Positions 15,871 through 23,094 of a DNA stretch of 39,799 bases are shown piece after piece. Made by a program: the position numbers and the translations under genes. Where the stretch lies: contig NZ_JXTJ01000028.1 of NCBI RefSeq assembly GCF_001509835.1, positions 1 to 39,799 on the forward strand. The letters run 5' to 3'. Numbering within the stretch: the first letter of the stretch is position 1; each line of letters begins with the position of its first letter. The notes under the pieces were generated by a model that worked only from the letters and a program-made list of their open reading frames with translations, made no database searches and had not been told where the DNA came from. Origin of the DNA: Allobosea sp. WAO. Its GTDB lineage: Bacteria > Pseudomonadota > Alphaproteobacteria > Rhizobiales > Beijerinckiaceae.

Positions 15871-17091
15871 TCAGATGTTGACGACGTAACGGCGGTTGAG
15901 CTTGCCGCCTTCGATGAAGAAGACGCCGAAGGACGGGGAGACGTCGCCGTACTGGTCGAAGTCGAGCACCGAGGAGGCGCCCTCGAAATTGATCTTGCCC
16001 TTCTTCAGCGCTTCCTTGCCCTCGGCATAGCTGTAGACCTTCGTGCCCTCGGGGTTCGAGACTTCACGGATCTTGGCGTTGATCGCCGCCGTTTCGGTGG
16101 AGCCGGCCGCCTCGATCGCCAGAGCGAGCGCATGGACCATGTCCCAGGTCATGGCGCTGAAGATGTTCGATTGGCCGGACTGCCCGGTCGCCTTTTCGTA
16201 GACCTCGGCATAGGCCTTGAACGACGGCGCCGTCTCGTTCGAGATCGAGTCGACCGAGATCACGCCTTCGACCACCTCCGGGCCGGTCGCCTTGACCAGG
16301 TCGGGGTTGGCGGCCCAGCCGGGGATGATCCACTTGACCGGCTGCCCGCTCTGGAACCACTCGCGCATGATGATCGTGGTATCCGACAGATAGGAGCCGG
16401 TGACGATCACGTCCGGGTTGGCGGCGAGGACCTTCTGCAGCTCGGAGCGATAGGATGGCTGGTTCGGCTCATAGACGACGTTGGCGACGACCTTGTTGCC
16501 CTTCGCTTCCCAGGCCTTGCGGAAACCTTCGGTGTTGCCGATGCCGGAGGCGTTGTTGAAGGCCATGGTGGCCGGGCGCTTGAAGCCTTCCTTGGCGCAG
16601 ATCTCGGCGAAGGCCCTGCCGAAGCGATCGTTGGTCGCCTGGAACCGGTAGGACAGTCCCTTGGCGTTGGCCGGCGGAACCGAGAGCGCAGGCGCGCCCG
16701 AGGTGTTCATCAGGATGATGTTTGCATCGTTCGTCAGCGGCACGACCGCGAGCGAGACGCCGGAGGACCAGGTGCCGAGAATGGCCTGGACCTTGTTGAC
16801 GTCGATCAGCTTCTTGGCGGCGAGAACGCCGGCCTGCGGGCTGGTCTGCGTATCCTCCGAGACGACCTCGATCTTGCGGCCGGCCGCGCCGCCGGCGGCG
16901 TTCACGATCTCGGCCGCGGCGGTGATCATCTTCTGCATGCCGGAGCCGTAGGGCGCGCCGGCGCCCGTCACCGGGCAGAGCGCGCCGATGCGGAAGACAC
17001 CCTGCGGCTGGGCCCGCAGGACGGAAGGCGCCGCGATGAGCGCCGAAGCGGCTCCGAGGGTGCCGATGAACTGACGACGGTTGGTGGTCAT
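15871..17091 (-). CDS. Branched-chain-amino-acid-type ABC substrate-binding protein
   Basis: A 406-residue type-I periplasmic binding protein (Leu/Ile/Val-binding fold). The N-terminus TTNRRQFIGTLGAASALIAAP has a twin-arginine motif and an alanine-rich core ending near residue 27, suggesting Tat export of a folded protein, common in this family. The body begins with FRIGALCPVTGAGAPYGSGMQ and contains AGRKIEVVSEDTQTSP, typical of the first lobe. It lies between the prolidase-like hydrolase (18 bases upstream) and the livH hairpin. The ligand is unknown; the hydrolase neighbour hints at a dipeptide or amide-type compound. Confidence 0.92.
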   Translation of the reverse strand: MTTNRRQFIGTLGAASALIAAPSVLRAQPQGVFRIGALCPVTGAGAPYGSGMQKMITAAAEIVNAAGGAAGRKIEVVSEDTQTSPQAGVLAAKKLIDVNKVQAILGTWSSGVSLAVVPLTNDANIILMNTSGAPALSVPPANAKGLSYRFQATNDRFGRAFAEICAKEGFKRPATMAFNNASGIGNTEGFRKAWEAKGNKVVANVVYEPNQPSYRSELQKVLAANPDVIVTGSYLSDTTIIMREWFQSGQPVKWIIPGWAANPDLVKATGPEVVEGVISVDSISNETAPSFKAYAEVYEKATGQSGQSNIFSAMTWDMVHALALAIEAAGSTETAAINAKIREVSNPEGTKVYSYAEGKEALKKGKINFEGASSVLDFDQYGDVSPSFGVFFIEGGKLNRRYVVNI

Positions 17092-17109
17092 GGCCTGTTC
17101 CCTTTTAGG

Positions 17110-18348
17110 TTAGTTCAGCTCGTTCTTGATGAAGTCGCCGCTCTTCATGATGATCGGCAGGTGCCCCCCCTGCCCCGTCAGCAGCGAGAGATCGGCCAGC
17201 GGATCGCCGTCGACCACGATGAGGTCGGCGTAGGCATCGGGCGCGATCACGCCGATCTTGCCGGGCATGCCGATCAGCTCTGCTGCGTTGACCGTTGCCG
17301 AGCGGATGACCTCGATCGCGGGAAGAACGCGCCCGCGGATGACGAACTCTTCCGACTGGTGCCGGTGCATGGCGCCGAGCAGATCCGTACCGTAGGCCAT
17401 TTTCACACCCGCCTGGCGCATGATCTCGAGAGACTCCAGGCCGCGCAGACGGACGTCGTCGATCTTGGCGACCGATGAAGGCGGCAGGCCGTAGGAAGCC
17501 CCTTCATTGTTCAGCGCCTCATAGGTGACGAGCGTCGGGCAGGCGATCGCGCCCCGCTCATGCATGAGGCGGGCCGTCGCCGCCTGAATGAGGTTGGCAT
17601 GCTCGACCGAGCGCACGCCGAGCTTCACGGCCCGCGCAATGCCCTCATCGGTATAGAGATGCGCCGCGACATAAGTCTGGGCGTTGTGGGCCTCCTCGAC
17701 GATCGCGGTGATCTCGGCATCGCTGAAACCGAGGAAAGCGATCGGATCGGTCGGGGACGCGATGCCGCCATTCGCCATGATCTTCACGAACTGGGCGCCC
17801 TGGCGGATTTCGTCGCGCGCGGCGGCACGGCAGGCGTCGACGCCGTCACAGACACGGCCGAGCGAGCCGAGCTGATGGGTCTGGTAGTCGGGCCGGCGGT
17901 TGTCGTAGCGGCCTCGGAAATCGGCATGGCCGCCCGTCTGCGACAGGGCCTTGCCGCAGATGACGAGGCGCGGTCCGACATAGAGGCCCTGTTCCTGCGC
18001 CTCGACGAGGGCATAGGTCGCGCCGCCGACGTCGCGAACGGTCGTAAAGCCGCGCTGCAGCATCTCGCCCATCAGCTTCACCGCCTGCAGGGCGACGAGC
18101 GCATCCGGGAGCATCGCGTTCTGGCCGAAATTCGCCGAGTTGGCGATGACATGGACATGGCAGTCGATCAGGCCCGGCATCAGCGTCCGGCCCTTGAGAT
18201 CGATGCGCCGCGCGCCGCCATCGGCGATCGGGCGGTCGGAGACCTCGCGGATCAGGCCGCCCTCGACACGCACGAAGCGGTCGTGCTCGCCTTCGGGGCT
18301 GGTGCCGTCGAGCAGCCTCGCATTCTCGAAAATGATAGCCTGTGTCAC
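17110..18348 (-). CDS. Amidohydrolase superfamily protein, prolidase-like (COG1228 group)
   Basis: A 412-residue metal-dependent hydrolase, starting with GTG at 18348, which overlaps the TetR stop by 4 bases (GTGA); the frame continues upstream only as an antisense-like shadow of tetR. Metal ligands are visible: H64 and H66 (DCHVH), K189 (FVKIMANGG, probable carbamylated lysine), H230 (AAHLY), H250 (VEHAN) and D322 (YGTDLL). The stretch HVIANSANFG and the SQTGGHADFRGR loop resemble the COG1228 enzymes characterised as Xaa-Pro dipeptidases. No signal peptide, so it acts in the cytoplasm on something the downstream ABC system imports. A lactone or other amide substrate is possible. Confidence 0.85.
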   Translation of the reverse strand: MTQAIIFENARLLDGTSPEGEHDRFVRVEGGLIREVSDRPIADGGARRIDLKGRTLMPGLIDCHVHVIANSANFGQNAMLPDALVALQAVKLMGEMLQRGFTTVRDVGGATYALVEAQEQGLYVGPRLVICGKALSQTGGHADFRGRYDNRRPDYQTHQLGSLGRVCDGVDACRAAARDEIRQGAQFVKIMANGGIASPTDPIAFLGFSDAEITAIVEEAHNAQTYVAAHLYTDEGIARAVKLGVRSVEHANLIQAATARLMHERGAIACPTLVTYEALNNEGASYGLPPSSVAKIDDVRLRGLESLEIMRQAGVKMAYGTDLLGAMHRHQSEEFVIRGRVLPAIEVIRSATVNAAELIGMPGKIGVIAPDAYADLIVVDGDPLADLSLLTGQGGHLPIIMKSGDFIKNELN

Positions 18349-19013
18349 GGGTGCATGCCTTGCTTGGTCGGATCGGAAATGGCGCCCTCGCCGGCGCGGA
18401 TCTGCTGCGAATGCCCGGCCAGAACGGTCTTCCAGAAGCCGAGAAGTCGCGCGTAGTAGGCGGGATCGTCGCGCAGGATGGTCTGCAGGCTCATGCCGCG
18501 CATCAGGCAGAGCGTGGCGTTGAAGGCTGCCTCGACCTCGGGCTTCTGCAGGCCGGTTCCGTCGAAGAAGTCCTGCCAGGTACCGTCGAGGGCAGCGTGG
18601 AACTCGCGCGTCACCGAAACCAGTTGCTCGCGCAGATAGGGATTGTGCCGGGCGGCGGTCACATGCTCGAGCGTCACCAGGAACAACCGGCCGGAGAACA
18701 GCTCCCACATCCGGTCGACGAAGTCGGACAGGGACAGGCTGCCGGCCTTGACGAGCTCGGCAACACGGCGGATCTCGCCGATCCAGCTCTGCAGCAGATG
18801 GCTCACGGACTGGACGATCAGATCGTCCTTGCCGGAAAAGTGATGGTTGAGCGCGCCGCGGGTGACGCCGGCGCGTGCCGCAATCTCGGACGTCGTCGCG
18901 AGCGCATAGCCGCGCTCCACCAGCAGGTCGAGCGTCGCGTCGATGAGACGCGCCCGCGTTTCCGTCGAGCGTTCCTCTTGCGTCCGGCGCTGCTTGTCGG
19001 CTGATGGCGGCAT
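18345..19013 (-). CDS. TetR/AcrR-family regulator heading the operon
   Basis: A 222-residue regulator with an N-terminal TetR helix-turn-helix (about 17-65: TRARLIDATLDLLVERGYALATTSEIAARAGVTRGALNHHFSGKDDL) and a variable helical ligand domain. It is first in the minus-strand operon and is translationally coupled to the amidohydrolase. The inverted repeat at 19034-19063, directly upstream, is its probable operator, so it should control itself, the whole hydrolase/transport operon and perhaps the divergent alpha/beta hydrolase. Confidence 0.9.
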   Translation of the reverse strand: MPPSADKQRRTQEERSTETRARLIDATLDLLVERGYALATTSEIAARAGVTRGALNHHFSGKDDLIVQSVSHLLQSWIGEIRRVAELVKAGSLSLSDFVDRMWELFSGRLFLVTLEHVTAARHNPYLREQLVSVTREFHAALDGTWQDFFDGTGLQKPEVEAAFNATLCLMRGMSLQTILRDDPAYYARLLGFWKTVLAGHSQQIRAGEGAISDPTKQGMHP

Positions 19014-19033
19014 GGATGAACCTTAGCAGCTAG

Positions 19034-19063
19034 AAACAAACAGACAAGTATGCATGTTTGTTT
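19034..19063. promoter_or_regulatory. Inverted repeat, probable TetR operator
   Basis: AAACAAACA (19034-19042) and TGTTTGTTT (19055-19063) are perfect inverted arms separated by 12 bases, in the gap between divergent tetR and alpha/beta hydrolase genes. Symmetric AT-rich dyads of this size beside a tetR gene are usually the repressor's site. Confidence 0.65.
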
Positions 19064-19129
19064 TTCCCGATGTTGCGCGCGGCGATGCCCGCGGGACACA
19101 AAGATGCGGAAGCGGATGGAGCGACGACG

Positions 19130-19909
19130 ATGCGGATCATGATCGGAGACGAGGATTTCGAGCTGCGCATCGACGGCCCCGACGCGGCGCCCGCGCTGCT
19201 GCTGTCGAACTCGCTCAGTTCGGACATGTCGATGTGGGAGGACCAGATTCCGCTCTGGTCGCAAAACTTCCGGGTGATCCGCTACGATCAGCGGGGCCAC
19301 GGAGGCAGCACCGTTTCCCCCGCGCCCTATTCAATGGAACAATTGGGCCGGGATGCGCTTCGCGTGCTCGATGCGCTCGGCGTGCAGCGCGCGCATTTCT
19401 GCGGGCTCTCCATGGGCGGCATGGTCGGCATGTGGCTGCTGACCCATGCGCCGGACCGGGTCGAACGGGCGGTCCTCGCCAATACCGCCGCCTATATGGG
19501 CCCGGCCGATCTCTGGAACGGGCGGGTCGCTGCGGCCGAAGCCGGCGGCATGGAAGCGCTTGTCGATGCGACCATAACGCGCTGGTTCCCGGAAACCTTC
19601 CGGACTGCCGCACCTGAAACGATCGAGCGCATGCGGGCCATGATCCTGAGAACGCCCGCCGTCGGGTATCAGGGATCATGCCTGGCGATCCGCGACATGG
19701 ATCAACGGGAAACGATCAAGGCAGTCCGAAATCCGGTGCTCGTGATCATCGGCTCGAAGGATCCGGCGACGACCCCGACCGATGGCGAGGCCATCCTCGC
19801 AGCGATTCCCGGCGCACGGAAATGCGTTCTGGACGCCGCGCACATCTCGAATATCGAGCAGGCCGCGGCTTTCGGCGCTGCAGTCGATGCCTTCCTTCTC
19901 GGCGGATAG
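19130..19909 (+). CDS. Alpha/beta hydrolase, 3-oxoadipate enol-lactonase-like
   Basis: A 259-residue alpha/beta hydrolase; the start at 19130 is preferred over 19058 because GGAG lies about 10 bases upstream and the product then has the family's normal length. Catalytic triad candidates: S94 (CGLSMGG), D211 (GSKDPATT) and H238 (AAHISN). Overall similarity is to PcaD-type enol-lactonases (RYDQRGHGGS, FCGLSMGGMVG). No other beta-ketoadipate gene is near, so its true substrate may be another lactone or ester linked to the TetR operon. It diverges from tetR across the predicted operator. Confidence 0.85.
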   Translation: MRIMIGDEDFELRIDGPDAAPALLLSNSLSSDMSMWEDQIPLWSQNFRVIRYDQRGHGGSTVSPAPYSMEQLGRDALRVLDALGVQRAHFCGLSMGGMVGMWLLTHAPDRVERAVLANTAAYMGPADLWNGRVAAAEAGGMEALVDATITRWFPETFRTAAPETIERMRAMILRTPAVGYQGSCLAIRDMDQRETIKAVRNPVLVIIGSKDPATTPTDGEAILAAIPGARKCVLDAAHISNIEQAAAFGAAVDAFLLGG

Positions 19910-20331
19910 CCCGGCCACAATAGGCGAGCAGGCGATTGAAGAGCACGCCGTCAGCCGATCCTGCGCGCGCCTTCATGCGCAAGGCCAGAAGCGCTCCGTC
20001 CAGGACGCTTGGCGCCAGGTCGGATGTCTCGTCGAAGCCATCGCCCGAGGAGAATGCGCCGACGCCGAACATGATTTGGTCAGAACACGAAATGCACTAG
20101 CGACTCGAATGACGATCGCGCCCCGGCCGGCTCCGCTGAATCGAGGATTGCAGCACCATCGCGCGGACAGCGCAGCCCGAGCTGCGCCGCCTTGAACAAA
20201 GCACCGGAAGCCTGACTCTGATCCTCGCAACGGCCGCTGTCTTCGAGACGCTCAACAGCGCCAGCAGGCGACGTACGCCCTCATTGCCCAGGTTTCGGCT
20301 CGCAGCGTGTCCGGCAATGCCAGCGGGATCG
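19910..20331 (-). pseudogene. Decayed reading frame, family unknown
   Basis: This 422-base stretch has no intact gene, but the minus strand carries protein-like segments in shifting frames: near 20336-20200 one reading DDPAGIAGHAASRNLGNEGV, then after a frame change GALFKAAQLGLRCPRDGAAI, and from 20072 FSSGDGFDETSDLAPSVLDG through LLALRMKARAG to LLAY. Composition looks like coding sequence broken by frameshifts and a stop. I do not recognise the family. It lies between the alpha/beta hydrolase and lysR; chance open frames in GC-rich DNA remain a real alternative. Confidence 0.3.
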
Positions 20332-21339
20332 TCATAGATCTTGCGACGTTCCGGCGTGCCGAGCAGCCTTAGCAGTCCGGCTCTCAGGCTGTTTTCTCTC
20401 GGCTTCGGCAGTCAGGGTCGCCGTGAGCCAATCCACGAACATCCTCGCCGTCTTCGTCTGGCCGCGCGCGCCCATAGGAATAGCGGAGAGCTTGTCGGGG
20501 AACGGCGCGAAGCCGCAAGGCGCGATCAATCGCCCGGAAGCGAGTTCCTCCGTCACCATCCGTTGTTCGACCAGGGCGAGGCCGAGCCCGGCCGCAGCCG
20601 CCTCGATGCAGAGATGGGTGTGCGGGAACCCGCGCTCAAAGCGCTGCAGTGTCGTGACCCCGGACAGCTCCTGCCAGCCCGTCCAGGCGCGCGATGTGAA
20701 TTCATGCGCGATCCGCGTCTCGAACGACAATCGTCGGTCAGCGAGCGAGAAGGCATAGGCCGGGGCACAGACCGGGCCGAAATTGACCGGCGCGAGCGGT
20801 ACCGCGCCTTCGACGTCGGCGGCAGAATACGAGGCCAGATCCCAGGCTATGATGAGATCGGCGCCTTGCTGGCGGATCTCGCGAGCCGAGGTCATCGAGA
20901 GCCGGATCTTGAGTTCCGGATTTTCCCGATAGAGTCCGGCCAGGCGGGGCACCAGCCAACGCATCGCGAAGGTCGCGCTGCAGGCGACGTGCAGAGCCTC
21001 GCCGGAGGCTTGTGCGAGCACGCGCTGCCAGCCTTGCTCGAGGTCTTCGAACGCCGCTGCAACCACGTCCCGCAAGGCCTGCCCATGACGATTCAGCCTG
21101 ATGCCGGTGCCCTCCCTGTCGAAGAACGAAATCCCGGCGCGTTCGTGCAATGACCGCAATTGCCGGCTGACAGCGCCATGGGTCCGCCCCAGTTCCTCGG
21201 CGGCGCGCGTAACCGACCCAAGCCGGGCGACCACCTCGAAGACATGGAGGGTTGACAGCGGCGGCAGCCGCGACCGCGTCGGCCTATCGTGAGCTGAATT
21301 CACCAATGCTGGAGCATTCCTCGATTTATTAGCGAGCAA
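20332..21339 (-). CDS. LysR-family regulator (GcvA-like)
   Basis: A 335-residue LysR-type regulator. A winged-helix domain spans about 26-85 (LPPLSTLHVFEVVARLGSVTRAAEELGRTHGAVSRQLRSLHE), followed by a substrate-binding domain with the GcvA-type RAWTGWQELSG region and FPHTHLCIEAAAAGLGLALVEQRMV. The listed start is TTG at 21339; a GTG at 21303 is equally possible, as neither has a clear ribosome site. It diverges from the methyltransferase across about 90 bases and may regulate it, as is common for LysR pairs. The C-terminus has an extra basic tail. Confidence 0.88.
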   Translation of the reverse strand: MLANKSRNAPALVNSAHDRPTRSRLPPLSTLHVFEVVARLGSVTRAAEELGRTHGAVSRQLRSLHERAGISFFDREGTGIRLNRHGQALRDVVAAAFEDLEQGWQRVLAQASGEALHVACSATFAMRWLVPRLAGLYRENPELKIRLSMTSAREIRQQGADLIIAWDLASYSAADVEGAVPLAPVNFGPVCAPAYAFSLADRRLSFETRIAHEFTSRAWTGWQELSGVTTLQRFERGFPHTHLCIEAAAAGLGLALVEQRMVTEELASGRLIAPCGFAPFPDKLSAIPMGARGQTKTARMFVDWLTATLTAEAERKQPESRTAKAARHAGTSQDL

Positions 21340-21427
21340 GTGCAGCCTACACGCGGGAGGCTCGCGGGACTAAGCGCATTTCGGTTCTTCGCGCGAACAG
21401 ATCGGCCGGAGATGAGGAGCTTTGGGA

Positions 21428-22201
21428 ATGGCAAGAAGAGCTGACGGCAGCGCAGGCGACGCCGACTACGGACGGATCGGTGCGGGCTATACCAATTTTC
21501 GCCAGCCGGAACCTGTGATCGCGCAACGCATCGAGGAGATGCTCGGTTCGGCGCACAGCATTCTCAACGTCGGCGCCGGCGCGGGCTCCTATGAGCCGCG
21601 CGGCCAAAATCTGACGGCGGTCGAGCCGTCCGCCTCGATGCGGGCGCAGCGGCCGGCCGAGCTGCCTCAGGCGATCGATGCGACGGCAGAGGCGCTCCCC
21701 TTTGCCGACGACAGTTTCGATGCGGCGATGGCCAGCTTCACGATCCACCAATGGCGGGACCTGGAACAGGGGCTGTCGGAAATGCGCCGGGTCACGCGTG
21801 GACCGATCGTCATCCTGTCCTGCGATCCGCAGCGGGTGTGCGATTTCTGGCTGAACGACTATGCTCCCGATGTCCTCGCGACCGAGGCGCGGCGCTATCC
21901 CTCGCTGGAACGGATCACTGAGACGCTCGGCCACACGACCCAGGCCCTCCCGGTTCCAATTCCGCTGCATTGTCGCGACGGCTTCAACGAGGCCTATTTC
22001 GGCAGGCCCGAAATGCTGCTGCTGGAGGGCGCGCGGCAGGCGAACTCAGCCTGGAGCTTCGTCGCGCCGGATATCGTCTCCACTGCGGTTGCAGCCTTGA
22101 AGGCCGCTATCGAATCCGGCGCGTGGGACACTCGCCACGGGCATTTGCGCGACCAGCCCTTCTATGATGGCTCCTTGCGCCTCTTCGTCGCGCAGGGCTG
22201 A
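21428..22201 (+). CDS. Class I SAM-dependent methyltransferase
   Basis: A 257-residue methyltransferase with SAM motif I ILNVGAGAGSYEP, a TAVEPSASMRAQRP acidic loop, and motif FADDSFDAAMASFTIHQW typical of the UbiE/type-11 group. The ATG at 21428 lies 8 bases after GAGGAG; a TTG two codons upstream is too close to that site. The methyl acceptor is unknown. It is a single gene divergent from lysR and followed by a GCAA-loop hairpin. Confidence 0.88.
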   Translation: MARRADGSAGDADYGRIGAGYTNFRQPEPVIAQRIEEMLGSAHSILNVGAGAGSYEPRGQNLTAVEPSASMRAQRPAELPQAIDATAEALPFADDSFDAAMASFTIHQWRDLEQGLSEMRRVTRGPIVILSCDPQRVCDFWLNDYAPDVLATEARRYPSLERITETLGHTTQALPVPIPLHCRDGFNEAYFGRPEMLLLEGARQANSAWSFVAPDIVSTAVAALKAAIESGAWDTRHGHLRDQPFYDGSLRLFVAQG

Positions 22202-22231
22202 AAGTCCCGGACCTGGCCAGCACCGCGCTCG

Positions 22232-22251
22232 CCGCTGCCGCAAGGCAGCGG
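22232..22251 (+). terminator. Hairpin after the methyltransferase gene
   Basis: CCGCTGCC / GGCAGCGG, a perfect 8-bp stem closed by a GCAA tetraloop, starts 31 bases after the stop. It is followed by AAAA and not by a T-run on this strand; read on the minus strand the T-run precedes it. Terminator or 3' stabiliser for the methyltransferase message. The rest of 22202-22413 shows no gene. Confidence 0.45.
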
Positions 22252-22413
22252 AAAACCCGCGCCTGACTCGGCCAGGAGCCGCCCGAAAAGGCTTGGCGAG
22301 AGGAAGCGGCGCGCGCCATTCAAGACGAGGCAACGCAGGAAAGTTCGTGCCCGGCTCAGGGCACGCGCCCATTCCGATCGGTTCACTAAGCGGGAGCGAA
22401 AGCGCCTGCTCGA

Positions 22414-22659
22414 TCAGCGCCGCTTGATCTGGTCCTGGCGCTGGTGCCCGCCGCCCAAGAACTGGATGAAGGCCGGCGGGATCTCGATGAAGGCTTCAGC
22501 CTCCTGGCGGATGTCGAACTCTGCGATGGCCTCGGTCAGCAGCTCGAATTCGCGCTCACCTTGCGAGCCCTTCGGAGACGAGATCAGCTTCGCAGCCCGC
22601 AGTACCGCTGTCTTGCGATCTTCATAGGTCGTGATCGTCACGGCGTCGGCGTTAGGCAT
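22414..22659 (-). CDS. Small hypothetical protein, 81 residues
   Basis: An 81-residue frame with a good ribosome site (GAGGTGG before ATG). The translation begins MPNADAVTITTYEDRKTAVL and continues with an acidic helical segment, EREFELLTEAIAEFDIRQEAE, then a short hydrophobic turn and a basic glutamine-rich tail. The helical part faintly recalls the pre-HTH helices of HigA-type antitoxins, but no helix-turn-helix follows and no toxin gene is adjacent, so no function is claimed. The amino-acid balance is protein-like, unlike the arginine-rich shadow frames around it. Confidence 0.5.
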   Translation of the reverse strand: MPNADAVTITTYEDRKTAVLRAAKLISSPKGSQGEREFELLTEAIAEFDIRQEAEAFIEIPPAFIQFLGGGHQRQDQIKRR

Positions 22660-23094
22660 GATACCACCTCATCGCTACGCAACCTTGACCGGCACGCTAG
22701 CGATCGACGCACTGATTGACGAGTCGTTTTGTGCCGCGCGCAGCGCGACCGTCGACGGCACTCAGGCCCACCGTACGCGGCCAATCGCACTGCCCAGCCC
22801 ATCGGCTCGACACGATCCGATGGGCTGGGCCCTGCCCCACGCCCCCCTTTCCGAGGCTCTCCGATCCCGCACGCAGAGCTCAGCGACTTGCGCTTCGGCG
22901 CGAAAGCCGCGGTCAACCTGCGTCGCGTGGCGGCGCGCTTCCAGGCGATGCCGATGCATCGTCCGCGCAACCCAGCGCAAAGAGTGGAGGTTATTGCGTG
23001 CTACACAGTCTCGGCCGGGCGTCAGGGAAGGCGTCTGGCCCGGCTGGCGAGAATCGCGTCTGCTGGCCTGCCCGAGGACGGACATCGCCGACCT
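22660..23094. other. 435-base divergent gap without a recognised gene
   Basis: It separates the small minus-strand gene from the acyl-CoA synthetase/GNAT gene. The synthetase frame is open upstream to 22729, but that 122-residue extension is low in family-like content, and the conserved CoA-binding domain begins right at the ATG at 23095. The gap must hold the promoters of both genes; I cannot place -35/-10 boxes with confidence. Its clearest structure is the 14-bp inverted repeat at 22792-22830. Confidence 0.45.
22792..22830. repeat. Perfect 14-bp inverted repeat
   Basis: GCCCAGCCCATCGG (22792-22805) and CCGATGGGCTGGGC (22817-22830) are perfect inverted arms with an 11-base spacer. Both flanking genes point away from it, so it cannot terminate either. 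A long-leader attenuator, a protein-binding dyad, or a copy of a dispersed palindrome are possible. Confidence 0.55.

Noticed and set aside
15850..17478. A 542-codon plus-strand open frame opposite the binding-protein gene
   Set aside because: Composition is dominated by R, D, G and H with no domain, and it is fully antisense to a well-supported binding protein and amidohydrolase.
19130..19909. Part of a protocatechuate (beta-ketoadipate) pathway
   Set aside because: Only the enol-lactonase-like fold is present; no pcaB, pcaC, pcaG/H or pcaI/J is in the window, so the gene is not named pcaD.
22414..22659. Toxin-antitoxin pair
   Set aside because: No helix-turn-helix in the small protein and no toxin-like gene beside it on either strand.
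22729..23094. N-terminal extension of the acyl-CoA synthetase/GNAT protein
   Set aside because: The 122 residues are arginine/proline-rich with no family resemblance, and the CoA-binding domain begins normally at the later ATG.
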